A stretch of 64,000 nt of DNA, from the NCBI RefSeq assembly GCF_000373485.1, contig NZ_KB891585.1, positions 307,726 to 371,725 on the forward strand. The letters are read 5' to 3'. This DNA comes from Dasania marina DSM 21967 (GTDB taxonomy: Bacteria > Pseudomonadota > Gammaproteobacteria > Pseudomonadales > Dasaniaceae). The notes below the pieces were generated by a model. That model was not told the DNA's origin. It saw only the letters and a program-made list of their open reading frames with translations, and searched no databases. This document shows, piece by piece, positions 26,131 to 36,146 of this stretch (its first letter is position 1; every line of letters begins with the position of its first letter). Made by a program: the position numbers and the translations under genes.

Positions 26131-27171
26131 TTAATGCAACTGATTGCTGTTGGCCTGCCCCCACAATTTAACCAGCGTTTTATCGACTACGGCCTCTGCC
26201 GCCAGCCCTAGCTTTTCCGACAGGGATTTTTTGTGACTAAAGTTAATTTCGTATATATCACAGTCATCGCGCAGCGATAATAAGTACTCATCACTGGTTT
26301 GCAGCTCATCCACTAAATTGCGCTCTAGCGCTCGGCTGCCATACCAAATTTCACCGGTGGCAACGTCGTCTATTTTCACTTGTGGGCGGTTATCGGCTAC
26401 AAAGCTTTTAAATAACGCGTGAGTATCTTCTAGCTCCTCGGTAAATTTGGCCTTGCCCTTTTCGGTATTCTCACCAAACATGGTTACCGTGCGTTTATGC
26501 TCACCGGCGGTAAATAACTCAAAGTCTATGTCATTTTTCTTTAACAAGCGATGAAAGTTAGGCAGCTGTGCCAATACCCCTATAGAGCCGATAACGGCAA
26601 AAGGTGCTGCCAGTATTTTATCGGCTACGCAGGCCATCATATAGCCGCCGCTAGCGGCTACCGCATCTACTGCGATAGTTAGCGGTATGGATTTGTTTTT
26701 AATACGTATTAGCTGTGAGGCTGCTAAACCGTAACTATGCACCATGCCACCCGGACTCTCTAAGCGCAGCACCACTTCATCCTCAGGCTTGGCCATAGTT
26801 AACAGGGCGGTAATCTCTTCGCGCAAGTTATGTACCGCCGAGGCTTTCATATCACCATCAAAATTTAGTACATAGACGCGTTTTTTTACCCCGGCTTCAG
26901 GGTTTTTCTTGCGCGCCTTGGCGAGGGCTTTGTCACTTTTCTTTTGCGCTTTATGCTCGGCCTTTAGCTGCTCTTCGCTAAGTACCGCTTCTTTAATTGC
27001 ATCTTCCATGTCATCGAAGCTGTCATTTAAGGGCTCGACATCTATAAATCCCTGAGCGTCTTTTTTACTCTTGCTGCTAATGGCAATTAGGCCTGCCACG
27101 GCAATAAGTAATAACGCCACAAAGGTGACTGATTTTGCCAAAAATAGGCCGTAGCTTGTTAAAAACTCCAA
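26131..27171 (-). CDS. sohB: Inner-membrane serine protease SohB (S49 family)
   Basis: The protein (346 aa) has an N-terminal membrane helix (about 10-28), a charged Lys-rich linker, and a peptidase S49 domain. The catalytic Ser lies in AVAASGGYMMACVADKI, and AAPFAVIGSIGV and ELFTAGEHKRTVTMFGE (containing the candidate general-base Lys) follow as in E. coli SohB. Its targets are not established; by family it degrades membrane or periplasmic peptides. It is convergent with the solute-binding protein gene. Confidence 0.92.
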   Translation of the reverse strand: MEFLTSYGLFLAKSVTFVALLLIAVAGLIAISSKSKKDAQGFIDVEPLNDSFDDMEDAIKEAVLSEEQLKAEHKAQKKSDKALAKARKKNPEAGVKKRVYVLNFDGDMKASAVHNLREEITALLTMAKPEDEVVLRLESPGGMVHSYGLAASQLIRIKNKSIPLTIAVDAVAASGGYMMACVADKILAAPFAVIGSIGVLAQLPNFHRLLKKNDIDFELFTAGEHKRTVTMFGENTEKGKAKFTEELEDTHALFKSFVADNRPQVKIDDVATGEIWYGSRALERNLVDELQTSDEYLLSLRDDCDIYEINFSHKKSLSEKLGLAAEAVVDKTLVKLWGQANSNQLH

Positions 27172-27189
27172 AAAACACCTCTATATTCC

Positions 27190-27220
27190 AGATAATAAAA
27201 AGGCCCGCTATGCGGGCCTT
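27190..27220 (-). terminator. Intrinsic terminator
   Basis: A perfect 9-bp stem AAGGCCCGC / GCGGGCCTT has a 3-base loop. Read on the minus strand, the stem is followed by a T-rich tail (TTTTTATTATC). It ends the transcript of the minus-strand membrane-protein gene just before sohB. Confidence 0.85.
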
Positions 27221-27284
27221 GATATAGTGTCTGCGGTGCTGTGGCAAGTCAAGCCACTATTGGCTGTTTGCTGCTAGCCGTGGG

Positions 27285-27938
27285 CTATTGCCAGTTTGCT
27301 ATAGCCTGCTGAGCTCGGTCATTTAATGGGCTAGCGGCTAAACCATTATGAGTGAGCTTCACCGCATATAAGGCGCCGTCTTTCATGGGTAGATAGGTTG
27401 CGCTGCCGTAGTCGCTACTGATTAGTGAGAATGTTTTGCCGTGCTTATGTAACAGCTGCCATACGTCTAAGCCAGATTCACTTTTCGCTAAGGCATGCAC
27501 TGTTCTGGGGGCGTATTTTTCTTGCTCTAGCGACACGTAGCGGCCGCTTAATCTATCTAGGCGATACCCGGGCAATAAGCCCATGCGGGCGAAAAAATCA
27601 GACCAGGTTAATAAACGTACATCCAGTTGCCACAAATCACCGCGCAATTCATAGCTGTGCTCTATACCGTCATCGCCAATTAACGACACCTTGTAATGCT
27701 GCGGGGCCAGCTCGTTAAAGCTGATATTGGCGATGGACTTATTATTTTGATATTGCCTATAGCTGTAAAAATCTAATGCCGATAACACCAAGGCTGCAGC
27801 CAGCAACAATAATAATAATCCGCCCGTGCCTCTAAGCCAGCCCAGCAACCAGCTGCGCTTAAACAAGGCTTTAGCAGCGACAACGACAACAATGACTGCC
27901 ACAATCACTAGGCCTGCCGTTAGTGCCATATAAACCAT
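27285..27938 (-). CDS. Conserved-looking membrane protein, function unknown
   Basis: The protein (217 aa) has two membrane helices at the N-terminus (about 5-25 and 35-57) followed by a soluble domain (about 65-217) predicted to be periplasmic or cytoplasmic, rich in beta strands (HYKVSLIGDDGIEHSYELRGD...). Databases often label similar proteins 'multidrug/cation efflux', but nothing in this sequence shows transporter architecture, so I do not support that label. It sits alone between fimL and sohB on the minus strand and has its own terminator. Confidence 0.65.
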   Translation of the reverse strand: MVYMALTAGLVIVAVIVVVVAAKALFKRSWLLGWLRGTGGLLLLLLAAALVLSALDFYSYRQYQNNKSIANISFNELAPQHYKVSLIGDDGIEHSYELRGDLWQLDVRLLTWSDFFARMGLLPGYRLDRLSGRYVSLEQEKYAPRTVHALAKSESGLDVWQLLHKHGKTFSLISSDYGSATYLPMKDGALYAVKLTHNGLAASPLNDRAQQAIANWQ

Positions 27939-28000
27939 AGTCTTTCCTACTCGTTATTTATTGTTGTTATTGCGCCTAGTTTATTGCCTAAAGCTCGCTG

Positions 28001-29713
28001 CTATGAGGCATTATCCACGGCAAATCCCAAGGCGGCCAAGCTCTCTTCCGCAACGGTGAGTATTTTATCATTGACCTTATGACCGCTGGCAACTTCCCCT
28101 AGGTAATATTCCATGCTTATTAACGCATCGGCCAGTGTTTCCAATAATTGGTGGCGATGCTCGCTGGCGTTTTTATCGTGTATGTGGCTGTCTATAAACG
28201 CCCCACAGCTCTTCAATATCGCTGCCGCGCGATCGTAATTTAACACCAGTAAACCGCCGCGTACGGTATTCAGTGTCACCGCTATATTGGATATATGGCC
28301 AGCATCGAAGTTAGACTCTACATAGGAGCTGATGGCGCGCTTGGACAGAGCAATACCTGCCTCAGCCTCGACTAACACCACCCGCTGCGCTTCCGCCAAA
28401 TGACTTTCGGCAATAATTTTTTTACGGGTTTGATCATCTGCACTATTAAGCTCGGCCACACTAATTTCACGCCGCTCTAAGCTGGATAAAGCACCCTCTA
28501 TAAATAACAAGGTGTCGGCGGTATTGTGAAAGGCATTGCTGCCACCGTTGTCAGCCTGCTGAGTCCAGCTTTTGATATGCTCTAACTCTTGCTGTAACAG
28601 CTCTCTAGGGCCAGATAAATTTAGCATACCTAGCGTGTCGGCTATGCGAGACACTAGCTCCAATAAGTTCTGATGATCATCCTGCTGTATAGCATTATTT
28701 TGAGAGGCGATTTCCAATATATCTTTGGTATGCCTGATCTCTTCTTTAATAACCTTAACCACAGACTCCATGGTATCTATGCTAGGGCCATACATGTGCT
28801 CGCGCTGCTGCGTCAATTCACTATTGCTCATGCCTATCGCTGGCAGCGCATAAGCCTGCTTAATAGCCTGCACACAGCCATCGTCCGTATCTGTGGTGGC
28901 GATAAGATATAGTAAGTCTTTTTTTAGCTGACTGTGATCTTGGCTTAAAGCCTGCTCGCCTAAGCTGACTAACTGCCTAAACTGGCCTTCTATAGCGGCC
29001 AGTAACCGCTTTCTATTTAAAGTGACTTCTAATGGTGCTGCCGCCCAGCAGCTGGCCAAACCTTTGGCCAAATACCATAGCTCGCGGCCCTCGTGCCCCA
29101 CCAACATCGCATCAACACGGGATAAGGCGCGCAGTATTAGCTGGGCAAAATACGGACTGGGGCGCTTCTCACTGATTAAGCCCAAAAAGCCCACTTGATA
29201 CATATGGCGCAAACGCCCTACCGAGCTTAACAACAAACTTAGCTGAGGCTCGCCGGGCTCTAAGGTAGGGCTGACAGTTACGTCAAAACCCACAAAGTGA
29301 TATTCGGGCAGCAGTGATTCTTTGCGTACCATCCGCAGTTCATTGATGTAGGGGATTAATAAGCTAGGTAAAGCCGCCTGACGTATGCCTATATATTCTA
29401 TATAGCGGGGCAATACGAATAAGTTATGGGTAATAGCACCTAGCACGGCATCGCTGGCTTTAATGTCCCCGGCGATTAGTGCACGTAAGGTTTCCGCCAT
29501 TTCTTGTGCTAACAAGGCCGCACCGGGAAATTCAACTAATTTAAAGGTACCCGCTAGCTGCTGCATCGCTTTAAGCGCGTGCTCGGCGTGATTAAAATCC
29601 TCATCATTAGCCAGAAAGGCTTCAAATTCTGTGCTGGCATGCGCTAGGGTGTTTTCCAGCTCCTCTTTTACCAACTTCAGGGAAGTAAGGTTTATTGCTA
29701 CATCCAGAGACAC
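28001..29713 (-). CDS. fimL: FimL-like protein (ChpA N-terminal homologue without kinase)
   Basis: The protein (570 aa) resembles the N-terminal region of the pilus chemotaxis kinase ChpA, with AGTFKLVEFPGAALLAQEMAE as the clearest shared segment. It has no CheA catalytic, CheW or receiver domain. In P. aeruginosa, FimL has this architecture and length and acts as a scaffold that supports CyaB-dependent cAMP production and type IV pilus/virulence control. The Hpt-like helix where a phosphorylatable His would be expected reads MQQLAG (residues 50-55), so phosphotransfer is unlikely. The neighbour nhaB and the block downstream match the P. aeruginosa fimL region, which supports the name. It is divergent from nhaB. 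Confidence 0.8.
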   Translation of the reverse strand: MSLDVAINLTSLKLVKEELENTLAHASTEFEAFLANDEDFNHAEHALKAMQQLAGTFKLVEFPGAALLAQEMAETLRALIAGDIKASDAVLGAITHNLFVLPRYIEYIGIRQAALPSLLIPYINELRMVRKESLLPEYHFVGFDVTVSPTLEPGEPQLSLLLSSVGRLRHMYQVGFLGLISEKRPSPYFAQLILRALSRVDAMLVGHEGRELWYLAKGLASCWAAAPLEVTLNRKRLLAAIEGQFRQLVSLGEQALSQDHSQLKKDLLYLIATTDTDDGCVQAIKQAYALPAIGMSNSELTQQREHMYGPSIDTMESVVKVIKEEIRHTKDILEIASQNNAIQQDDHQNLLELVSRIADTLGMLNLSGPRELLQQELEHIKSWTQQADNGGSNAFHNTADTLLFIEGALSSLERREISVAELNSADDQTRKKIIAESHLAEAQRVVLVEAEAGIALSKRAISSYVESNFDAGHISNIAVTLNTVRGGLLVLNYDRAAAILKSCGAFIDSHIHDKNASEHRHQLLETLADALISMEYYLGEVASGHKVNDKILTVAEESLAALGFAVDNAS

Positions 29714-30102
29714 GATTGCTCCTTATAAAAGAACTCTGTCGAAAAGACTGGCTTGTGGCCATGGCTTATCTTTATATGACAAAAGGTAATGATTTAGCTG
29801 ACAAACTATTATTATCTGTTAGCGCCACAGTATAGCGTCATTTTCTCAGTTAACCTGTCTTTTTACTGATAATTTGTGCGCTAAGTCTTTGTTATTTTTG
29901 CAATAAGCTATTTTTAAAACAGCAATCCTAGGCTGCCAACAGCCAAGCGATCAATTAACAGCCAATTCTGATCCCTGTGGGAAGGAATTAACAATAAAGC
30001 GATAAATTACACTGCAAAAAACTAGAAAAGTATTATATTTCAATGTATTAATGGGGGCTGCTAGAATTAAGCACCCTAACCAATAAGATTAAAGGAGCCA
30101 CT
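29714..30102. promoter_or_regulatory. Divergent control region between fimL and nhaB
   Basis: This is a 389-bp AT-rich intergenic region. On the plus strand TTACAC (30007-30012) and TATTAT (30031-30036) are separated by 18 bp and could be the nhaB promoter. The nhaB ribosome binding site AAAGGAG ends about 6 bases before its ATG. I see no riboswitch or small gene; the fimL promoter could not be picked out. Confidence 0.45.
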
Positions 30103-31605
30103 ATGGCACACACTATGCCACAAGCATTCATGCAAAATTTTCTGGGGCAGTCACCCAGTTGGTACAAAACAACCATTATTGCATTTCTCATAGTTAACCC
30201 TTTTTTGCTGTACGCCGTAGGCCCCTTTGTGACTGGCTGGGTGTTAATACTAGAATTTATCTTCACCCTAGCCCTGGCACTGAAGTGCTACCCCTTACAG
30301 CCCGGGGGCTTATTGGCTATAGAAGCCGTTATCTTAGGCATGGCATCGCCAGCAGCTGTTTATGCAGAAGTCGCCGCCAACCTACAGGTTATTTTGCTAT
30401 TGGTCTTTATGGTGGCCGGCATCTACTTTATGCAAAAGCTATTGCTGTTCATGTTCACCAAGATATTGTTGGGCGTACGTTCTAAAAAAATACTGGCTCT
30501 ACTATTTTCTATTACTGCGGCGGTGTTAAGTGCGTTTTTAGATGCCCTAACGGTAACCGCGGTATTAATCACTGTCGGTGTCGGCTTTTATGCGGTCTAC
30601 CACAAAGTAGCCTCAGGTAAGCCCGCCCACAGCAATCACGATCACAGCCACGATGACAGCGTTATTGAATATCACCGCAGTGATTTAGAGCAGTTTCGCT
30701 CTTTCTTACGTAGCTTGCTCATGCACGGTGCCGTAGGTACTGCACTGGGTGGCGTCTGCACCTTGGTCGGTGAGCCACAAAATCTGTTAATCGCGCAGCG
30801 CGCAGGCTGGAGCTTTGTTGAGTTCTTCTTAGTGATGGCCCCGGTAACAATGCCGGTACTGGTCGCCGGTTTACTCTGCTGCTTGCTATTAGAGATTACC
30901 GGTAAGTTTGGCTACGGCGCCGAGCTGCCCTCTTCGGTACGTTCTGTGTTAGAGGACTTCGCCAGAGAAGAGGAAAGCAAACGCACTAAGCGCGACACTG
31001 CCAGTTTAATTATACAAGCTGTAGTGGCAGTATTTTTAGTGTTGGCACTGGCTTTTCATGTTGCCGAAGTTGGCATCATAGGCTTAACCATCATCGTATT
31101 ACTCACCGCCTTTAACGGCATTACTGAAGAACATCAAATCGGCCACGCCTTTGAAGAGTCACTACCCTTCACCGCCTTATTGGTGGTGTTTTTTGCTATT
31201 GTTGCGGTAATTCACACACAGCATTTATTCACCCCAATTATTAACCATGTATTGGCCATGGACGCCGCTATTAGGCCCAGCATGTTCTTCTTAGCTAACG
31301 GCGTACTCTCCATGATTAGTGACAATGTGTTTGTTGCCACGGTGTATATCAATGAAATTAAAGCGGCGCTGGATGCGGGCACTATCAATCGTGAAGAGTT
31401 CGAGCTGTTGGCAGTAGCGATTAACACCGGTACCAACTTACCCAGTGTAGCTACACCTAATGGCCAGGCTGCCTTTTTATTCCTGCTGACTTCGGCCTTA
31501 GCGCCGTTAATTCGCTTGTCTTATGGCAGGATGGTTTGGATGGCGCTACCCTACACTTTTGTACTGGGCGGCGTAGGTCTTTACGCGGTAACCTACTTAC
31601 TGTAA
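30103..31605 (+). CDS. nhaB: Na+/H+ antiporter NhaB
   Basis: This is an inner-membrane sodium-proton antiporter (500 aa, about 12 membrane helices) that expels Na+ in exchange for protons. Recognisable NhaB segments are the start [48 protein letters not shown], and [12 protein letters not shown] followed by [19 protein letters not shown] His/Asp-rich loop lies at about 178-190. A strong AAAGGAG Shine-Dalgarno sets the start. A terminator follows within 10 bp. It fits a marine or salt-exposed life. Confidence 0.95.
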   Translation: MAHTMPQAFMQNFLGQSPSWYKTTIIAFLIVNPFLLYAVGPFVTGWVLILEFIFTLALALKCYPLQPGGLLAIEAVILGMASPAAVYAEVAANLQVILLLVFMVAGIYFMQKLLLFMFTKILLGVRSKKILALLFSITAAVLSAFLDALTVTAVLITVGVGFYAVYHKVASGKPAHSNHDHSHDDSVIEYHRSDLEQFRSFLRSLLMHGAVGTALGGVCTLVGEPQNLLIAQRAGWSFVEFFLVMAPVTMPVLVAGLLCCLLLEITGKFGYGAELPSSVRSVLEDFAREEESKRTKRDTASLIIQAVVAVFLVLALAFHVAEVGIIGLTIIVLLTAFNGITEEHQIGHAFEESLPFTALLVVFFAIVAVIHTQHLFTPIINHVLAMDAAIRPSMFFLANGVLSMISDNVFVATVYINEIKAALDAGTINREEFELLAVAINTGTNLPSVATPNGQAAFLFLLTSALAPLIRLSYGRMVWMALPYTFVLGGVGLYAVTYLL

Positions 31606-31614
31606 AGCAAACTC

Positions 31615-31649
31615 AGGGCCTATAAGCACCGTCTTATAGGCCCTTTTTA
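31615..31649 (+). terminator. Intrinsic terminator of nhaB
   Basis: A perfect 12-bp stem AGGGCCTATAAG / CTTATAGGCCCT with a 6-base loop is followed by TTTTTAT. It is the strongest terminator in the window. Confidence 0.92.
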
Positions 31650-31686
31650 TTATCCCCTCTTTTTATACCTATACCGACTACCTGCT

Positions 31687-33894
31687 ATGACTGAGCCCAG
31701 TAATCCCACTGACAAGCCCGCCAACAACGCCGAGCCACCCACACTAGCCGGCAACAAGCTAATTATAGAAACCGCAGAAATCACTGCCGAAAATACCACC
31801 GCGCTGACGGCCGCAACTGATAAATATTCTGATTATGAGATTTCTGTAGAAAGCCAAGAATTTTACCCAGATGCCCTATTCAGCAGCGACGATGAACTGG
31901 ATCTCGCCCTTACCAAGACCAAAGCTAAATCCAGCCTAGATAAGCCAAAGCCTGAGCAAACCGCAGAGCCAGATCTAGACGCTGCCGTGCAACTCGTTAA
32001 CCAACCCGAACCTATAGACTTAACAGCCTTTATTAGCAGCCACAGCCAGCAAAAAAAATTCCAGGCCGGCAAACACCTGTTCAGCAAAGAGGGCCAACAA
32101 CTGCCCTGCTTACAAAACGGTGTACTCAACACCTTGGTATTATTAGAGCAACAGCTTACCCCTCACTATCACTTTGTATCTACGCTGCCCGTTGCCCAAC
32201 GACCAAGTTTAGTTACAGGCAAAAAAAACGCTAAGCAACGATGGCAGAACGGTAAAATGTTGGCTCACTATCAGTGGCAAAAAATTCGTATTGCCCTTGA
32301 CCAATACCTTGGCCGCAGCCTGCCGGCAAGAACACTAGATCTGGATTACAAAGCCTTAAAGCTCAAACCCAAAAGCCAGCTGGGCAATATACTCAGCCTG
32401 TATGAAATCAATAAACGTTTTAACAGCAAAGCGATAAATGTTGAGCAGCTTATTAGCCTCGCCAGTGACGAGCTTAATAACATTGCTAAATGCGCCTTAT
32501 CCAAGCGTAAAAAACAGCAGCTGGTAGCGGGTTATAGTCAATTGCTACAGCCACAACTGCAAGCTTATATACACAGTAGCAACCTACAGCCGCTGGCCAA
32601 TAAGCAAAAGCAACAGGAGCTACAAGTAGAAGATATTAAGTCGATTTGCAAAAGTATTATCAGCATTTACAAACAACTGTATATGCCACTATATCAAGCT
32701 AGCAATTTAATTTATGGGCCGCAAAGACGCCAAGCACAGTCTCTAGCCTACACACTTATAGACTGGCTATGTATGGAGCAATGGCTGTACAGCGCCATGC
32801 TGACCCCACTACCCAACAGCTCTATCAAAACCCTTAACAGCCTATTTTATGCGCTGGCCTGCTATGAACCGCAACAGTTAGAACAAACTCAAATCAGCCT
32901 ATGCAGCGACAGCCCGGTAAGCCTAAAAGCACTTTATATACGCTACCAGTTATTACTCATCATCGATTTCAGCACCATCAATAGTCGCTTACATCAGCAT
33001 GTTATTGCTCAGTTGCTGGCCGCCATACCCCTGGTGAGTTTATTTAAACTGCCTAACCAACAGCCACAAGCCTGCCACGCCATACCTTGCCACCACTCAG
33101 CAATGATGCAATTTGCCAGCGCGGCTAATCTCCCTGAGGTGGTAGGCATAGGGCTGGATTTAGCTGAACTTACTAACGCGATAAAAAGCGACTATCAACA
33201 ACAATTAGCTACGTTAGGTAGCGCCAAAGCCGGTAGTAGCAAAAATATATTTGCTGCCTCAGCAGCCTTAATGACCCAGCTGGTGGCGTTTTCGCAACAA
33301 CAAAGCCATCAGCATTACTCGCTGTATCAAGAGACAAAACTGGCATTGTTTAGCGGCTTTAATGATTGTTTTAACCACAGCCTGTACCGCTACGTACACA
33401 ATGTAAAAAGTCAAAACAAAGCCGCCGATATTGAGCTACCGCCGCTGCCAAAATCCAGCGCTGGCCCCTGGGGTGTGGCACTGGATAATGAAACCACACT
33501 GTGCCTGCAAACACCCGAAATCAAAATCAGCACTAGGCTCAACATTGGCCAGCCACTAATTATTAGTATGCACCATGAGCAAAAGGGCGAAACGGAATTG
33601 CAGCTAGCCTTACTAAGCAGAATCACCCGCACACAGACTAAGTTGGTAGATTTAGAACTCACAAAAGTCGCCAGTGATTTTACCGGCGCAATTATTGACG
33701 AGGCGCTACCGCCCCATAACAAAGCGTTGCTGTATAGCGTACAGAATAAATACTATCTGTTGACGCAAAGCGCTGAGCCTTGCTGGAAAGGAAAAACGCT
33801 ATCACTGCGCTTACACAACGAAGAAACTGTGGTTGTTTGCATTAAGGCCTTAGCACAAGATTATGGCCAGCACCGGGCCTATTTATTATTTTAA
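31687..33894 (+). CDS. Unrecognised large protein (735 aa), possible beta-barrel C-terminal domain
   Basis: I do not recognise this family. The N-terminal ~110 residues are low-complexity and acidic with many Ala, Thr, Asp and Glu. The central ~430 residues look largely alpha-helical with many Gln and Leu and several aromatic helices (for example LAYTLIDWLCMEQWLYSAML). The last ~160 residues appear beta-rich (WGVALDNETTLCLQTPEIKISTRLNIGQ...) and could be a PilZ-like or similar barrel, but the RxxxR and DxSxxG c-di-GMP motifs are not clearly present. There is no signal peptide and no membrane helix. It lies alone between the nhaB terminator and the convergent dnaQ. Confidence 0.7.
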   Translation: MTEPSNPTDKPANNAEPPTLAGNKLIIETAEITAENTTALTAATDKYSDYEISVESQEFYPDALFSSDDELDLALTKTKAKSSLDKPKPEQTAEPDLDAAVQLVNQPEPIDLTAFISSHSQQKKFQAGKHLFSKEGQQLPCLQNGVLNTLVLLEQQLTPHYHFVSTLPVAQRPSLVTGKKNAKQRWQNGKMLAHYQWQKIRIALDQYLGRSLPARTLDLDYKALKLKPKSQLGNILSLYEINKRFNSKAINVEQLISLASDELNNIAKCALSKRKKQQLVAGYSQLLQPQLQAYIHSSNLQPLANKQKQQELQVEDIKSICKSIISIYKQLYMPLYQASNLIYGPQRRQAQSLAYTLIDWLCMEQWLYSAMLTPLPNSSIKTLNSLFYALACYEPQQLEQTQISLCSDSPVSLKALYIRYQLLLIIDFSTINSRLHQHVIAQLLAAIPLVSLFKLPNQQPQACHAIPCHHSAMMQFASAANLPEVVGIGLDLAELTNAIKSDYQQQLATLGSAKAGSSKNIFAASAALMTQLVAFSQQQSHQHYSLYQETKLALFSGFNDCFNHSLYRYVHNVKSQNKAADIELPPLPKSSAGPWGVALDNETTLCLQTPEIKISTRLNIGQPLIISMHHEQKGETELQLALLSRITRTQTKLVDLELTKVASDFTGAIIDEALPPHNKALLYSVQNKYYLLTQSAEPCWKGKTLSLRLHNEETVVVCIKALAQDYGQHRAYLLF

Positions 33895-33923
33895 TGCACT
33901 AGATTCATAACGACGCTCGCCGC

Positions 33924-34631
33924 TTAGCTGCGCCAGAGGCAACCACTTTCACTTTTTTTCTCTACTTCATCCAAGCGCTGCTCATGCAAGGCTAGCTCTT
34001 CGGCAGAGGCCGTAATCACTTTTAACGGTGCGCGGTCAGCCTGCACCGGGCGTAGCTCTGCCACGGCTTCGCCCTGTTGATTATTGTCGCTATCGGCCAG
34101 CAATAAATTGGTTTGGCCGCCGGTGATAAGTAAATAAACGTCGGCTAATATTTCCGAATCTAGTAGGGCGCCGTGTAAATCACGCTGGGAGTTATCGACA
34201 CCATAACGCGAGCATAAGGCATCGAGGGTATTGCGCTGGCCGGGGTGTTTTTTTCTTGCTAAAGCCAGGGTATCCAAAACGCCGCAGTACTGTTCTAACC
34301 GTCCAAGCTTTTTATCGTGTAGCGCCAGCTCGTTGTTCAAAAAACCCATATCAAAGGGCGCGTTGTGTATGACTAATTCGGCCCCTTTCACAAAGGCTAA
34401 AAAATCATCAGCAATATGCGAAAATAGCGGCTTATCCACCAGAAATTCATTGGTAATACCATGAATGCCTATGGCCTCCTGCTCTATATCGCGATTGGGA
34501 TTGATGTATTGATGGTAGTGCCTGCCGGTGAGTTTTCTATCCACCAGCTCTACACAGCCTATCTCAATAACCCGGTGGCCTTCGCGATGCTCTAGGCCGG
34601 TGGTTTCTGTATCTAACACAACTTGACGCAT
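33924..34631 (-). CDS. dnaQ: DNA polymerase III epsilon subunit (3'-5' proofreading exonuclease)
   Basis: This is the proofreading subunit of the replicative polymerase (235 aa). The DEDDh residues are all visible: D7 and E9 in LDTETTG, D94 in HNAPFDMGF, H153 and D158 in DLHGALLDSE. The C-terminal ~55 residues form the flexible tail that binds the alpha subunit. It follows rnhA by about 60 bp on the same strand; dnaQ and rnhA are neighbours in many gammaproteobacteria, usually divergent in E. coli but tandem here. Confidence 0.95.
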   Translation of the reverse strand: MRQVVLDTETTGLEHREGHRVIEIGCVELVDRKLTGRHYHQYINPNRDIEQEAIGIHGITNEFLVDKPLFSHIADDFLAFVKGAELVIHNAPFDMGFLNNELALHDKKLGRLEQYCGVLDTLALARKKHPGQRNTLDALCSRYGVDNSQRDLHGALLDSEILADVYLLITGGQTNLLLADSDNNQQGEAVAELRPVQADRAPLKVITASAEELALHEQRLDEVEKKSESGCLWRS

Positions 34632-34691
34632 ATTTACTAACCTTGTTGCTAAGCCTTTAACTAAACTTCTTGCTAAGTTTTTTACTAAGCC

Positions 34692-35123
34692 TTACAGCTC
34701 ATCAATACCGCGGTTGGCCAATTGATCGGCAATTTCATTTTCCCTGTGGCCGCTATGGCCTTTTACCCAGTGCCACTCTATTTGATGTTGGCTGGCCTCG
34801 GCATCCAGCGCCTTCCACAAGTCGACATTTTTGACAGGCTTTTTGCTGGCGGTTTGCCAGTTTCTTTTTTTCCAATTAAGCATCCATTCGCTAATACCTT
34901 TACGCACATACTGTGAGTCGGTGGTTAGCTGTACTAGGCAGGGTTCTTTTAAGGACTTCAGGGCTTCTATCGCGGCCATTAACTCCATACGATTATTGGT
35001 GGTGTCTTTTTCGCCGCCCCACAGGGATTTTTCATTGCCTTGGTAGCGTAATAAAGCACCCCAACCGCCAGGGCCTGGGTTTCCCTTGCAGGCGCCATCG
35101 GTAAATATCTCAATCTTTTTCAA
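34692..35123 (-). CDS. rnhA: Ribonuclease HI
   Basis: This enzyme cleaves the RNA strand of RNA-DNA hybrids. The catalytic carboxylates D9, E47, D69 and D133 are present in [34 protein letters not shown] and NEIADQLAN. The basic handle region ([20 protein letters not shown]) is kept. The length of 143 is slightly shorter than E. coli's 155, as its tail is reduced. It is followed by dnaQ and preceded by a methyltransferase gene 19 bp upstream. Confidence 0.96.
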   Translation of the reverse strand: MKKIEIFTDGACKGNPGPGGWGALLRYQGNEKSLWGGEKDTTNNRMELMAAIEALKSLKEPCLVQLTTDSQYVRKGISEWMLNWKKRNWQTASKKPVKNVDLWKALDAEASQHQIEWHWVKGHSGHRENEIADQLANRGIDEL

Positions 35124-35142
35124 ACTAAAACCTTCGCAGTTA

Positions 35143-35985
35143 CTATTCTATTTTTTTAAAGGGGATAACCTTGCCCTGCCGTATATTGGCCTTGGGTCGC
35201 AGCGTCGTAAAGCCGCTAGCGGCTGTGCGCCAACGCGAGCTATCAGGGGTCATAGCCGCCTCTTGTTTCACCGACGTTATACAGTAAAAACTACCCAAGG
35301 GTAATTTTTTTGTCGCCGAGACTACGCAGCGATTAATAAAGCGCCAAAAGTTACTGCGAGACTTTTTACGACTGCCAGCAAACCGGTGGTAGCCAAACTG
35401 GCGCTGAGTTACCTGAAAGCCTAGCAGCGATAACCAATCTTCCATACGAGAATGGCTAAAGGTTTTATTATGCCAAATTGAGCGCGGTAAATAACGGGTA
35501 AGCACACTTTGCAAGCCCATTAATGAATAAGGGTTAAACCCCACCACGATTAAGTGGCCACCATTAACCATCACCCGCTCCACTTCGCGCAACAACTGCT
35601 GTGGGTTGGCGGCAAACTCGTGGCTGTGGTGCAGTAGTACCGCATCGACACTGCCAGTAGCCAACGGCAGCTGCTGTATATCAGCAACCACATCTACCCG
35701 CTGACCCTGCTTATTACCTGCCACCGGATACACGCAAAACTTATGTTGCACCCTGGCGGTATGACACAAAGAGCGCTGCCTAGTCACACTCATTTGCAGT
35801 ATGTGGTAGCCAAAGCAGCCGTTTAATGAGCGCTTGATTAGATATTGTTCGGCACAGAGCAAGGCCTGCCCCTCCTCAGATTCAAACCAGTGCTCCACCG
35901 CGGGAAACACCAATTCTAAGGGCGGAGGATTGACTGCACTACCGACAAAAAACGATTTTATCCCCTGTAATATACCGCGTAACAT
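35143..35985 (-). CDS. SAM-dependent methyltransferase-like protein
   Basis: The protein (280 aa) has a methyltransferase type 11-like core: [28 protein letters not shown], then [24 protein letters not shown]. The usual glycine-rich motif I is not evident before the acidic VDVVAD strand, so the SAM site may be altered. Its place next to rnhA-dnaQ and opposite gloB matches a conserved but functionally uncharacterised methyltransferase seen in the same spot in Pseudomonas. The substrate is unknown. Confidence 0.8.
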   Translation of the reverse strand: MLRGILQGIKSFFVGSAVNPPPLELVFPAVEHWFESEEGQALLCAEQYLIKRSLNGCFGYHILQMSVTRQRSLCHTARVQHKFCVYPVAGNKQGQRVDVVADIQQLPLATGSVDAVLLHHSHEFAANPQQLLREVERVMVNGGHLIVVGFNPYSLMGLQSVLTRYLPRSIWHNKTFSHSRMEDWLSLLGFQVTQRQFGYHRFAGSRKKSRSNFWRFINRCVVSATKKLPLGSFYCITSVKQEAAMTPDSSRWRTAASGFTTLRPKANIRQGKVIPFKKIE

Positions 35986-36146
35986 GTGTACACCTAACCG
36001 CTATTAATGTGATTACTCAGAGTTTAGCAATGTTAACGAATTTGACCCAACCTACAGTTTTAACACTCTCATGTTGACCCTGTTTAGACTGCGTTGCATA
36101 GTAGCTATACTTAATAGCCCAAGCCGCACAAGAAACTCCCTATATT

